A DNA stretch of 8,032 bases from Atopobium sp. (GCA_015259035.1 JABZHC010000036.1:1-8032), one strand, 5' to 3'. Counted from the stretch's first letter, positions 1 through 5,241 are shown. Program-made: numbers and translations. Notes: a model not told the origin generated them from the letters alone.

Positions 1-132
1 GCTCCAGAGCCTGCACCTGCTTCGACTGTTGTTGTTGAGCCAATTATCCCAACAACTCCAGAGGCTCCTGAGGCACCAGCTGCTCCAGCAGACGCACCAA
101 CTCAGAATCCTGAGGGACCTGCAGCTCAGTAA
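1..132 (+). CDS. C-terminal end of an unidentified protein with a Pro/Ala-rich tail (5'-truncated)
   Basis: Frame 1 is open from the window edge to a TAA at 130-132, giving 43 residues. They are almost entirely Pro, Ala, Glu and Thr, with repeated PEAP/APA units, and the segment reads as a disordered low-complexity tail. Tails like this are common on extracytoplasmic proteins such as class A penicillin-binding proteins. That identity is only a guess because no folded domain lies inside the window. An intrinsic terminator begins 22 bp after the stop, so this gene ends its own transcription unit and is probably not cotranscribed with rpsF. I am confident that it is coding and ends here, but not of its function. 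Confidence 0.6.
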   Translation, partial: APEPAPASTVVVEPIIPTTPEAPEAPAAPADAPTQNPEGPAAQ

Positions 133-153
133 AGTAGAGCACATATAAAAGAG

Positions 154-190
154 ACGGCCATCATGCAGATTGTGTGATGGCCGTTTTTCT
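154..190 (+). terminator. Intrinsic terminator after the upstream gene
   Basis: A perfect 10-bp stem pairs ACGGCCATCA (154-163) with TGATGGCCGT (175-184). Further G-U and G-C pairing extends into an AGATT loop. The 3' arm runs directly into a T-rich stretch, TTTTTCTTATTT. Stem, loop and U-tract together are typical of a Rho-independent terminator for the gene ending at 132. Confidence 0.88.
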
Positions 191-338
191 TATTTAATTC
201 CATGTTATTTGAGTTATGCGTTTGACCATACCTTAGAAAGATTCGCGTCAAATATTTGCAAGATTAAAGACAATTAGGCGACAAATTGCCAATTTAAGCT
301 ATATATGTGGACTGCATGTGAGAAAGTTTGTGGGCTAG
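191..338. other. AT-rich intergenic stretch upstream of the rpsF promoter; no gene seen
   Basis: Between the terminator tail and the rpsF promoter I see no coding potential and no RNA gene. A TTGACC at 222-227 resembles a -35 element, but no -10 hexamer lies 16-18 bp downstream. TTTGAC (221-226) and GTCAAA (246-251) form a spaced 6-bp inverted repeat that could be a protein site. The evidence for that is weak. Confidence 0.4.
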
Positions 339-368
339 TTTCGTATTTAAGCATTTATGTGGTATGAT
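339..368 (+). promoter_or_regulatory. Candidate promoter of the rpsF operon
   Basis: TATGAT at 363-368 matches the -10 consensus at five of six positions. It is preceded by TG at 360-361 with one base between, which makes it an extended -10. The -35 region is poor: TTTCGT at 339-344 or TTCGTA at 340-345, at 17-18 bp spacing. An extended -10 commonly makes up for a weak -35. Transcription would start near 375 and give a leader of about 65 nt before rpsF. Confidence 0.5.
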
Positions 369-386
369 GCTTGGTCGAACTTTCCT

Positions 387-415
387 GCTTCGGGTGCACC
401 TTCACTTCCCGAAGC
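387..415 (+). promoter_or_regulatory. Leader hairpin of rpsF, candidate S6:S18 autoregulatory site
   Basis: GCTTCGGG (387-394) and CCCGAAGC (408-415) are perfect complements enclosing a 13-nt loop. The hairpin ends 11 nt before the Shine-Dalgarno of rpsF. An alternative fold pairs GTG (394-396) with CAC (403-405) and leaves a 3-nt bulge. In several bacteria the S6:S18 complex represses its own operon by binding an rpsF-leader hairpin with an exposed CCG that mimics 16S rRNA. The 3' arm here contains CCG at 409-411. The hairpin is directly visible; its identity as the S6:S18 element is inference. Confidence 0.5.
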
Positions 416-439
416 CATTAGCCCAGAGGAGGTGACAAT

Positions 440-733
440 ATGAAGGCCTATGAACTGCTGTTTTTTGTTGACCCAGCTTCCACCGAGGAAGTCCGCGCTG
501 GTGTAATGAAGCGTATTGACGTTGCTATCACCACTGACGGTGGAGTAGTCGACAGCGTCGAGGACTGGGGTAAGCGTAAGCTTGCTTTTGAGATCGACGA
601 TCTTACCGAGGGTGACTATACCCTCATCAATTTCCATGCAGATCCAACGCAGATTGCAGAGCTCGATCGAGTCCTGCGAATCAATGATGCTGTTAAGCGT
701 CACATGATCGTGCGTCGAGTCGATAAGGACTAA
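440..733 (+). CDS. rpsF: 30S ribosomal protein S6
   Basis: This 97-residue protein has the bacterial S6 pattern. It opens with MKAYELLFFVDP, has the central WGKRKLAFEI block at about 43-52, and ends with the helix and strand NDAVKRHMIVRRVDKD. S6 binds the central domain of 16S rRNA in the small-subunit platform as a heterodimer with S18, which is encoded two genes downstream. Length is normal for the family, and there is no long acidic C-terminal extension. The start is fixed by a near-perfect Shine-Dalgarno (AGGAGGTGA, 427-435) just before the ATG. It is the first gene of the rpsF-ssb-rpsR operon, with a promoter at about 363 and a hairpin in its leader that may bring feedback control. Confidence 0.97.
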   Translation: MKAYELLFFVDPASTEEVRAGVMKRIDVAITTDGGVVDSVEDWGKRKLAFEIDDLTEGDYTLINFHADPTQIAELDRVLRINDAVKRHMIVRRVDKD

Positions 734-750
734 GTCCTTGTAATGGAAAA

Positions 751-765
751 GTGGAATTATTCCAC
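751..765 (+). repeat. Small inverted repeat between rpsF and ssb
   Basis: GTGGAA (751-756) and TTCCAC (760-765) form a 6-bp stem with a TTA loop in the 52-bp gap between rpsF and ssb. No U-tract follows, so it is not a terminator. It could act as an RNA processing or stability element, or adjust expression of the downstream genes. No function is shown by the sequence. Confidence 0.4.
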
Positions 766-785
766 GATGAGAGGTAGTGAGATTT

Positions 786-1238
786 ATGAGTATTAACAGG
801 GTTAACATTTCGGGCAACCTGACCCGTGACCCGGAGCTTCGCTCCACAGCAGGCGGTACCCAGATTCTATCCTTCGGCGTTGCGGTTAACGATCGTCGCA
901 GGAACCAGCAGACCGGTGAGTGGGAAGATGTTCCCAATTTCGTTGACTGCGTAGTATTTGGACAGCGTGCTGAAGCACTTTCCCGCTTCCTCTCCAAGGG
1001 TTCGAAGGTTGCTATTGAAGGCAAACTTCGTTTCAGTTCCTGGGAGACGAAGGAAGGACAGCGTCGCAGCAAGCTTGAGGTTGTTGTCGATGAGGTCGAG
1101 TTCCTTTCTAGGAATCAGCAGGGTGGAGCCCCTATGTCACAGGGCGCACCATCTTATGCAGCTCCAACTCCACAGGCACCCGCTCCCGTTCCGGCTCCGC
1201 CAGACGAGGAGTTCTACGATGCTGATATTCCGTTTTAA
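786..1238 (+). CDS. ssb: Single-stranded DNA-binding protein
   Basis: This 150-residue SSB protects single-stranded DNA in replication and repair and recruits partner proteins. Residues 1-108 form the OB fold: it begins MSINRVNISGNLTRDPELR, then has the conserved block around NFVDCVVFG and the KGSKVAIEGKLRFSSW strand. Residues 111-139 are a Gln/Ala/Pro-rich flexible linker. The last residues, DEEFYDADIPF, are the canonical acidic tip that docks replication and repair proteins. I chose the ATG at 786 because the OB fold starts there and AGAGG (770-774) sits 11 nt upstream. An in-frame GTG at 777 would be only 2 nt from that ribosome binding site. Its place between the S6 and S18 genes is conserved in many bacteria, so it is cotranscribed with both. 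Confidence 0.96.
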   Translation: MSINRVNISGNLTRDPELRSTAGGTQILSFGVAVNDRRRNQQTGEWEDVPNFVDCVVFGQRAEALSRFLSKGSKVAIEGKLRFSSWETKEGQRRSKLEVVVDEVEFLSRNQQGGAPMSQGAPSYAAPTPQAPAPVPAPPDEEFYDADIPF

Positions 1239-1286
1239 ACGTCAGACAGCAACACAGACGTTACTGTCATCTGAAAGGTAAAAGAC

Positions 1287-1559
1287 ATGGCTCAGCAGAA
1301 ACAAGATTTCCAGCGCCAGCCGCGTCGCAAGTATTGCCAGTTCTGCAAGGAGGAGACTGAGTTCATCGATTACAAAGATACTCAGCTTCTTCGTAAGTAC
1401 ATGACCGATCGTGGCAAGATTAAGCCTCGTCGCGTCACTGGCACCTGCACGCAGCACCAGCACGACATTGCACTTGCTATCAAGCGCGCACGCGAGATGG
1501 CACTTCTGCCCTACACTGTCCCTGTGGTTTCCAGCCGCGGTGGCCGTAGTCGCGGATAA
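1287..1559 (+). CDS. rpsR: 30S ribosomal protein S18, zinc-binding form
   Basis: This 90-residue protein has the full S18 signature: RRKYCQFC near the N-terminus, IDYKD, L.RKYM, KIKPRRVTG and the HQ...AIKRAREMALLPY helix. S18 pairs with S6 on the small-subunit platform. Cys17 and Cys20 (CxxC) together with Cys54 and His57 (CxxH) are all present. This is the metal-binding C+ type rather than the cysteine-free type that some bacteria keep for zinc limitation. GAAAGG (1273-1278) precedes the ATG by 8 nt, and the gene follows ssb by 48 bp. The C-terminus is a short Ser/Arg/Gly-rich basic tail. Normal length for the family. Confidence 0.97.
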   Translation: MAQQKQDFQRQPRRKYCQFCKEETEFIDYKDTQLLRKYMTDRGKIKPRRVTGTCTQHQHDIALAIKRAREMALLPYTVPVVSSRGGRSRG

Positions 1560-1591
1560 CCTATCTGTTCTTCAGGTAGAGTTGGTTGGCA

Positions 1592-2650
1592 ATGGATAGA
1601 CCGGATTCAAATATTCCTCAGGCACCTGAAGGGTATTCTCGCCCAGAGAGTAGCTCGCAGAATGTTGCCGGTCCAAGCAACCAAAACGGAGGCAAACCGC
1701 GTCCGTTTGAGGCTCCAACATACAAGCAAGGATTTGTACTTTGCGTTGTTGGTGGAGTAATTACCGGGCTTCTTTCTTTTATTGGAGCCGCCTTGGTTGC
1801 GTATGGCATGGTAATTGCTGTCTATTGCAAAAAAGGGCACGGATGGTTTGGTCCCGCTATTACTTCTGTACTTGTTACAGGTGTAGCAGCTTATTTGCTC
1901 TCGGGACCAACGGAGGCGGCAACTTCAGTTACCGCTTGCGCACTTGCTCTTGGAGTTGGCTACGCTTTTGCAACAGAGAAACTCACTGTTGGTGTTGGAT
2001 CTCTTCTTGTAGGGGCAACGGCTTTAGCACTTCTGGGATACGATGCATTCTTTGCCGCGATGGCAGGAACAAGTCTTCCCGAGCTTGCTCAGAGCGTGTT
2101 TAATCAATACGCTTCGCAGGTCTCAGGTGCTTCTCCAGAGATCCAAGAGGGTCTTTCAACTGCAAAGGCGCTCTTTATGCTCTTTTGGCCAACCAGCTAT
2201 ACCGGCATGGCGCTTTTATATTTTGTAATTGCGCGTTTTGGAGCTCGAACAGTGTATAAAGCACTGACAAGAGACCCACAGAAATTGCCACAGTTCCAGC
2301 TGATGGACGTTCCATTTTGGATGTGTGCTCTTACCGTGGCCAACTTGTTTGTGTATGCACTTTCAAGTACCGTTTTGCCTGCTCAAGACTTACTTCAGCT
2401 AATTACGCTGAACGTATTTATGGCTCTTAGAGTTGTTTTTGCTCTTCAGGGCCTTGCAGTGCTCACATGGTTTGTGCGCGAGAAGCACTTCTCGCCAGCA
2501 CTTTCTCTGTCACTGTTTGTATTGGCAGGCATGCTAGAAGTTCAGTTAGGCGTTATGGCTCTCGTAGGACTTATTGACGCCTGGGCAAATTTCCGAAAGC
2601 TTAATCGCTCAGGAAACCAGGATTCAGAGCCTACGATAAACAACAACTAG
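1592..2650 (+). CDS. DUF2232 family multi-pass membrane protein
   Basis: This 352-residue protein has unknown biochemical function. Residues 1-45 are hydrophilic and rich in Pro, Ser, Asn and Gly, probably cytoplasmic and disordered. About seven or eight hydrophobic segments follow, at roughly 48-78 (long, probably kinked), 86-105, 112-127, 132-156, 191-215, 240-262, 268-296 and 301-332. The closing motif GLIDAWANFRKL and the position between rpsR and rplI fit DUF2232 (YybS-like), which occupies the same locus in Bacillus. The start is uncertain: ATG 1592 has AGG (1574-1576) 15 nt upstream, while an in-frame TTG at 1586 is better spaced from it. The gene lies 32 bp after rpsR and 32 bp before rplI, so it is part of the operon. 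Its codons look less optimised than those of the ribosomal genes. Confidence 0.75.
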   Translation: MDRPDSNIPQAPEGYSRPESSSQNVAGPSNQNGGKPRPFEAPTYKQGFVLCVVGGVITGLLSFIGAALVAYGMVIAVYCKKGHGWFGPAITSVLVTGVAAYLLSGPTEAATSVTACALALGVGYAFATEKLTVGVGSLLVGATALALLGYDAFFAAMAGTSLPELAQSVFNQYASQVSGASPEIQEGLSTAKALFMLFWPTSYTGMALLYFVIARFGARTVYKALTRDPQKLPQFQLMDVPFWMCALTVANLFVYALSSTVLPAQDLLQLITLNVFMALRVVFALQGLAVLTWFVREKHFSPALSLSLFVLAGMLEVQLGVMALVGLIDAWANFRKLNRSGNQDSEPTINNN

Positions 2651-2665
2651 TCGATACCATCGACT
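2649..2665 (+). repeat. Inverted repeat spanning the DUF2232 stop, just upstream of the rplI ribosome binding site
   Basis: AGTCGAT (2649-2655) and ATCGACT (2659-2665) form a perfect 7-bp stem with an ACC loop. The hairpin takes in the last two bases of the upstream TAG stop and ends 5 nt before the AAGGAG (2671-2676) of rplI. No U-tract follows, so it is not a terminator. It could be an RNA processing site or could raise L9 translation relative to the membrane protein gene. That function is inference. Confidence 0.45.
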
Positions 2666-2682
2666 CATCAAAGGAGTTTCCC

Positions 2683-3207
2683 ATGAAAGTTATTCTCTTG
2701 GGCGAGCTTCGCGGTAAGGGCGGCGAAGGCGACATCGTAGAGGTCGCACAGGGTTATGCGGAGAACTTCCTGTTCCCCAACAAGATTGCCCAGCCTGCTA
2801 CACCGGGTAACATCAAGCAGCTTGAGGAGCGTCGTCACAATATCGCTAAGCGCGAAGAGCAGCGTATTGCTGACGCAAATGCTACCAAGGCAGCTCTTGA
2901 TGGCAAGCTCGTAACTGTTGACGCTCGCATCGGCGAGGAGGGCCAGCTCTTTGGCTCCGTCACCACCGCTCAGATTGCTGACGCAATCGAGGCACAGCTC
3001 AACGTCACCGTTGATCGTAAGCGCATTGCTCGTAGCGCTGCTATCAAGACCGCTGGTCGCCACAATGTCACCATTGAGCTTTATCGTGACATTACCGCTA
3101 CTGTCGTTGTTCTTGTTGGCGAGGACGATGCTGCTCCTGCAGAGGAGGAGACCGAGGAGGTTGTCGCTGAGGCGACCGTCGAGGTTGAGGTTGAGTCCGC
3201 AGAGTAG
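2683..3207 (+). CDS. rplI: 50S ribosomal protein L9 with acidic C-terminal extension
   Basis: L9 is a two-domain protein that binds 23S rRNA near the base of the L1 stalk and helps maintain reading frame. Residues 1-50 carry the N-terminal domain, with MKVILLGELRGKGGEGDIVEV and GYAENFLFPNKIA. A charged connecting helix follows at about 45-72, then the C-terminal domain to about residue 146. The family is usually near 150 residues. This protein has 174 because of a tail at 147-174 in which 13 of 28 residues are Glu or Asp and none is basic. The start has a good Shine-Dalgarno (AAGGAG, 2671-2676). The gene ends its operon: a 20-bp palindrome begins on the last base of the stop codon and a strong terminator lies 130 bp on. 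Confidence 0.95.
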   Translation: MKVILLGELRGKGGEGDIVEVAQGYAENFLFPNKIAQPATPGNIKQLEERRHNIAKREEQRIADANATKAALDGKLVTVDARIGEEGQLFGSVTTAQIADAIEAQLNVTVDRKRIARSAAIKTAGRHNVTIELYRDITATVVVLVGEDDAAPAEEETEEVVAEATVEVEVESAE

Positions 3208-3226
3208 TTTTATGCATGCATAAAAC
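3207..3226. repeat. 20-bp perfect palindrome at the rplI stop
   Basis: GTTTTATGCATGCATAAAAC (3207-3226) is its own reverse complement. It begins on the last base of the rplI TAG and has an alternating ATGCATGCAT core. It has no spacer and no following T-tract, so it is a poor terminator. A perfect palindrome of this size is more like a binding site for a dimeric protein. No regulator can be named from the sequence. Confidence 0.6.
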
Positions 3227-3255
3227 ACAGTTCTCCTGCATTTTTTGGTGGTTTA

Positions 3256-3286
3256 TACAATTTCTGCAGTTTTCTACAGATTTGTA
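3256..3286 (+). repeat. Imperfect hairpin in the rplI 3' untranslated region
   Basis: TACAA (3256-3260) pairs with TTGTA (3282-3286). After a small internal loop, TCTG (3263-3266) pairs with CAGA (3277-3280). After one mismatch, AG pairs with CT around a TTTT loop. The stem is AT-rich and interrupted. It may be an mRNA 3'-end structure or a chance feature of AT-rich sequence. No gene is visible in 3227-3336. Confidence 0.25.
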
Positions 3287-3336
3287 AGCTTTTATAAAAA
3301 GCGCAGCCATCTGAAAAGAATGGAATGTTTGTTCGA

Positions 3337-3376
3337 ACCACCCCTTTGTGAAACATAACAAAGGGGTGGTCTTTTT
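3337..3376 (+). terminator. Strong intrinsic terminator of the rpsF-rplI operon
   Basis: ACCACCCCTTTGT (3337-3349) and ACAAAGGGGTGGT (3358-3370) form a perfect 13-bp stem with an 8-nt loop, followed by CTTTTT. This is the strongest terminator in the window and closes the ribosomal-protein operon about 130 bp after rplI. The A-rich bases before the stem are few, so it is probably not bidirectional. Confidence 0.93.
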
Positions 3377-3399
3377 ATGTGTAGACGAAACGGTATAAT
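3372..3399 (+). promoter_or_regulatory. Candidate distal promoter of dnaB
   Basis: TATAAT at 3394-3399 is a perfect -10 hexamer. The matching -35 (TTTTTA, 3372-3377, 16-bp spacer) is weak and lies in the T-tract of the preceding terminator. Transcription would start near 3406 and give a leader of about 300 nt before dnaB, passing through the ACCTGCGG repeats. The -10 is clear; the promoter call as a whole is moderate. Confidence 0.45.
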
Positions 3400-3411
3400 T
3401 TCTTACACTCT

Positions 3412-3489
3412 ACCTGCGGTTATTCAAAATGTTATGTAAAACATATTCACTTAACCTGCGGAATTGTAATTTGATTTGTATAACCGCAG
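3412..3489. repeat. Cluster of three ACCTGCGG/CCGCAG motifs in the dnaB leader
   Basis: ACCTGCGG occurs at 3412-3419 and again at 3454-3461 in the same orientation. The complement ATAACCGCAG at 3480-3489 matches CTGCGGTTAT (3414-3423) over ten bases. It also matches the core of the second copy over six bases. These GC-rich motifs stand out in AT-rich surroundings and begin just downstream of the candidate start site. They could be operators for a DNA-binding regulator, or the arms of two mutually exclusive RNA hairpins. The repeats are directly visible; function is inference. Confidence 0.55.
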
Positions 3490-3538
3490 ATAAGCAATTG
3501 TGTAGAAAATACCACGTGTCGAAAAAAGTCTAAAAATT

Positions 3539-3556
3539 GTTGAAAACGTTGAAAAC
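3539..3556. repeat. Tandem 9-bp repeat GTTGAAAAC x2
   Basis: GTTGAAAAC at 3539-3547 is repeated without spacing at 3548-3556. A further 9-bp direct repeat, CGAGTTTTG, occurs at 3582-3590 and 3618-3626, 36 bp apart. All lie in the A/T-rich region upstream of dnaB. They may be protein sites or simply products of the low-complexity sequence. Confidence 0.4.
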
Positions 3557-3587
3557 TCAAGGAAATCCCGCTCAGGATATACGAGTT

Positions 3588-3615
3588 TTGGAAAATCGTG
3601 TTGAAGACTTATATT
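3588..3615 (+). promoter_or_regulatory. Candidate proximal promoter of dnaB
   Basis: TTGGAA (3588-3593) and TATATT (3610-3615) are separated by 16 bp. They match the -35 consensus at four and the -10 consensus at five of six positions. Transcription would start near 3622, about 85 nt before dnaB. It overlaps the CGAGTTTTG direct repeat. The surroundings are AT-rich, so chance matches are possible. Confidence 0.4.
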
Positions 3616-3618
3616 TTC

Positions 3619-3651
3619 GAGTTTTGCAAGTCAAAATGACTCTTTATTTTT
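3619..3651 (+). terminator. Weak terminator-like hairpin upstream of dnaB (possible attenuator)
   Basis: GAG (3619-3621) pairs with CTC (3640-3642), and TTTTG (3622-3626) pairs with CAAAA (3632-3636), leaving a 3-nt bulge and a 5-nt loop. An alternative fold pairs AGTCA (3629-3633) with TGACT (3637-3641). A T-rich run, TTTATTTTTTT, follows. The stem is short and AU-rich, so full termination is unlikely. Partial attenuation of transcripts from the distal promoter is possible. Confidence 0.25.
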
Positions 3652-3707
3652 TTGAAAAGTACACTACTATTCAGATTCATTCCCAAAAAATATGATTGGA
3701 AAAGACG

Positions 3708-5147
3708 ATGGCACAAGACTCGTTTGAGATGAATCCTACGCAATTAACGGCCCTAGAGAATGCCTCTATGCCACAAGATTCTGATGCCGAGTTTTCCATT
3801 CTTTCCGCAATGATTCTCTCGGAAGAGATTAGAGGAGAATGCCTCATTAGGCTTTCTTCCGAGGATTTTTATATTCCTTCTAATCAGATCATTTTCGAAG
3901 CTATTAAGGCGCTGTTTGATAACAACAAGCCAGTAGACGTCATTTCGCTTGCAGACCACCTTAAGAGTAACGGCAAGTTTGAGCGTGCTGGAGGAGCTGT
4001 CCGTTTAGCAGAGCTTGGAAACAACCCACTTGCTATGGTTGGTTGGGAAAACCACGCTGTTATGCTGCACCGTGATACTACGCTCAGAAAGATGATTAGT
4101 GCTTCTGCAAAGATTTCTGCGCTTGCCTACAATGCTCCAGAAGATACAAAAGAAATAGTTGACCAGGCAGAAAAGCTCATTTTTGATGTAACCAACAGAG
4201 ATGTTCAGCAGTCTGAGCAGGGCATTGAAGACATTATGACTGATCTCTTTGAAGAGCTTCAGCAAAATGTTGGCAAAGATGCTTCAGAGCTGGGTGTCCA
4301 AACTGGATTTGCAACCCTAGATAACCTCTTCCAAGGTCTTCGTCCTGGTCAGATGGTTGTTATCGGCGCTCGTCCTGGTGTTGGTAAGACTTCTTTTGCT
4401 CTCAGCATGGCTTATAACGCTGCGGTTTCCGGAGCAACTGTTGCGCTCTTCTCGCTTGAGATGAGCAAGATTGAGATTGCGCAGAGGCTTCTGGCTTCTG
4501 AATCAAAGGTTGATTTGCAGACCATCCGTTCTTCCAACATCAGAAATGAGCAGTGGCCCACCCTTCTGGAGGCAGCAGAGCGCATTTCTCGCCTTAAAAT
4601 CATCGTTGACGATACTCCAGGCACAACAGTCACAGAAATCCGCGCAAAAGCCCGCAGAATGCTTAATAAGGCCGAGAAAGGCGTTATTATCATCGACTAC
4701 CTCCAGCTGCTTTCTCCACCAGCCGAGAAGGGCCGTGCGGACAGTCGTGCAACTGAGGTTTCTGAGATGTCTCGTGGCATTAAGATTATGGCTAAAGACC
4801 TCAAGGCACCTGTTATTGCACTCTCCCAGCTCAATCGTACGCTTGAGAACAGAAACGGCAAGCGCCCACAGCTTTCTGACCTGCGTGAGTCCGGCGCTAT
4901 CGAGCAGGATGCAGATATTGTTTTGCTTCTTGACCGCTCGCTGAGCGATGAAGAAGCCGCACGCGATGACCGTCCTGATAAAGACGTTACCAACATCATT
5001 GTTGCAAAGAACCGCGCAGGCGCCTTGAGGGATGTTCCTGTCATGTTTATGCCAACGTCTACCAAGTTTGTTGAGATCTACCAGGGAAATAATTACTCAG
5101 AAAGCGAAGCCGCTCAGTACGCCGCAATGGCAAACCCTGCACACTAA
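3708..5147 (+). CDS. dnaB: Replicative DNA helicase DnaB
   Basis: This 479-residue protein is the hexameric helicase that unwinds DNA ahead of the replisome. Residues 20-165 form the N-terminal helical domain (it begins PQDSDAEFSILSAMI, with the FYIPSNQIIFEAI block). A linker region at about 165-195 follows. The RecA-like ATPase domain is at about 196-460: QTGFATLDNLFQGL, Walker A GARPGVGKT (220-228), the FSLEMS segment with Glu251, Walker B VIIIDYLQL (326-334, Asp330), the ALSQLNR motif (371-377), DLRESGAIEQDAD, and the AKNRAG segment (433-438) with basic residues near the subunit interface. No intein is present and the length is usual. The start is the ATG at 3708 with a weak GGAAAAG (3698-3704). 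A TTG at 3696 in the same frame is less likely. A 500-bp regulatory gap separates it from rplI. Confidence 0.97.
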   Translation: MAQDSFEMNPTQLTALENASMPQDSDAEFSILSAMILSEEIRGECLIRLSSEDFYIPSNQIIFEAIKALFDNNKPVDVISLADHLKSNGKFERAGGAVRLAELGNNPLAMVGWENHAVMLHRDTTLRKMISASAKISALAYNAPEDTKEIVDQAEKLIFDVTNRDVQQSEQGIEDIMTDLFEELQQNVGKDASELGVQTGFATLDNLFQGLRPGQMVVIGARPGVGKTSFALSMAYNAAVSGATVALFSLEMSKIEIAQRLLASESKVDLQTIRSSNIRNEQWPTLLEAAERISRLKIIVDDTPGTTVTEIRAKARRMLNKAEKGVIIIDYLQLLSPPAEKGRADSRATEVSEMSRGIKIMAKDLKAPVIALSQLNRTLENRNGKRPQLSDLRESGAIEQDADIVLLLDRSLSDEEAARDDRPDKDVTNIIVAKNRAGALRDVPVMFMPTSTKFVEIYQGNNYSESEAAQYAAMANPAH

Positions 5148-5188
5148 TCGTTTCTTATGTGTGACAAAACCTTCGCGCTTCTGTGCTT

Positions 5189-5217
5189 TTGCCAGCGGTA
5201 TTAGATATACTTATGAA
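5189..5217 (+). promoter_or_regulatory. Candidate promoter of purA
   Basis: TTGCCA (5189-5194) matches the -35 consensus at five of six positions. It stands 17 bp from TATGAA (5212-5217), which matches the -10 at four. TATACT (5206-5211) is an alternative -10 without a good -35. The start site would fall near 5223, giving a leader of about 65 nt that begins at the GCAACC/GGTTGC repeats. The 141-bp gap after dnaB has no clear terminator, so read-through from dnaB is also possible. Confidence 0.45.
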
Positions 5218-5241
5218 GCAACCCCTAAAGAGGTTGCAACC
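5218..5241. promoter_or_regulatory. GCAACC/GGTTGC/GCAACC inverted-repeat set ahead of purA
   Basis: GCAACC (5218-5223) is complementary to GGTTGC (5232-5237) across an 8-nt spacer. A second GCAACC at 5236-5241 makes GGTTGCAACC (5232-5241) a perfect 10-bp palindrome. The middle arm could therefore pair with either neighbour. The set lies at or just before the predicted purA start site, as expected for an operator or a small leader structure. It does not resemble the CGAA-containing PurBox used by PurR in Firmicutes. The regulator is unknown. Confidence 0.45.

Noticed and set aside
777..785. GTG at 777 as an upstream start for ssb
   Set aside because: It would place the ribosome binding site only 2 nt away and add MRF before the standard SSB N-terminus. 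ATG 786 is better spaced.
347..1072. A 241-codon open frame on the - strand over rpsF and ssb
   Set aside because: It crosses two certain genes and their promoter and leader, and shows no family resemblance.
3098..3361. A - strand open frame covering the rplI end, the palindrome and the intergenic region
   Set aside because: Its Arg/Gln/Pro-rich end is the antisense of the GAG repeats in rplI, and it runs through the terminator hairpin. No start signal was seen.
3270..3509. Two inverted TTTTCTACA sequences (3270-3278 and complement at 3501-3509) as DnaA boxes or a replication origin
   Set aside because: Each differs from TTATCCACA at two positions, they are 220 bp apart, there is no cluster of boxes and dnaA is not in view. 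AT-rich sequence makes such matches common.
3692..3727. An 11-codon upstream frame (ATG 3692) overlapping the dnaB start
   Set aside because: It has no Shine-Dalgarno and is too short to separate from chance. It is noted only because it overlaps the dnaB initiation region.
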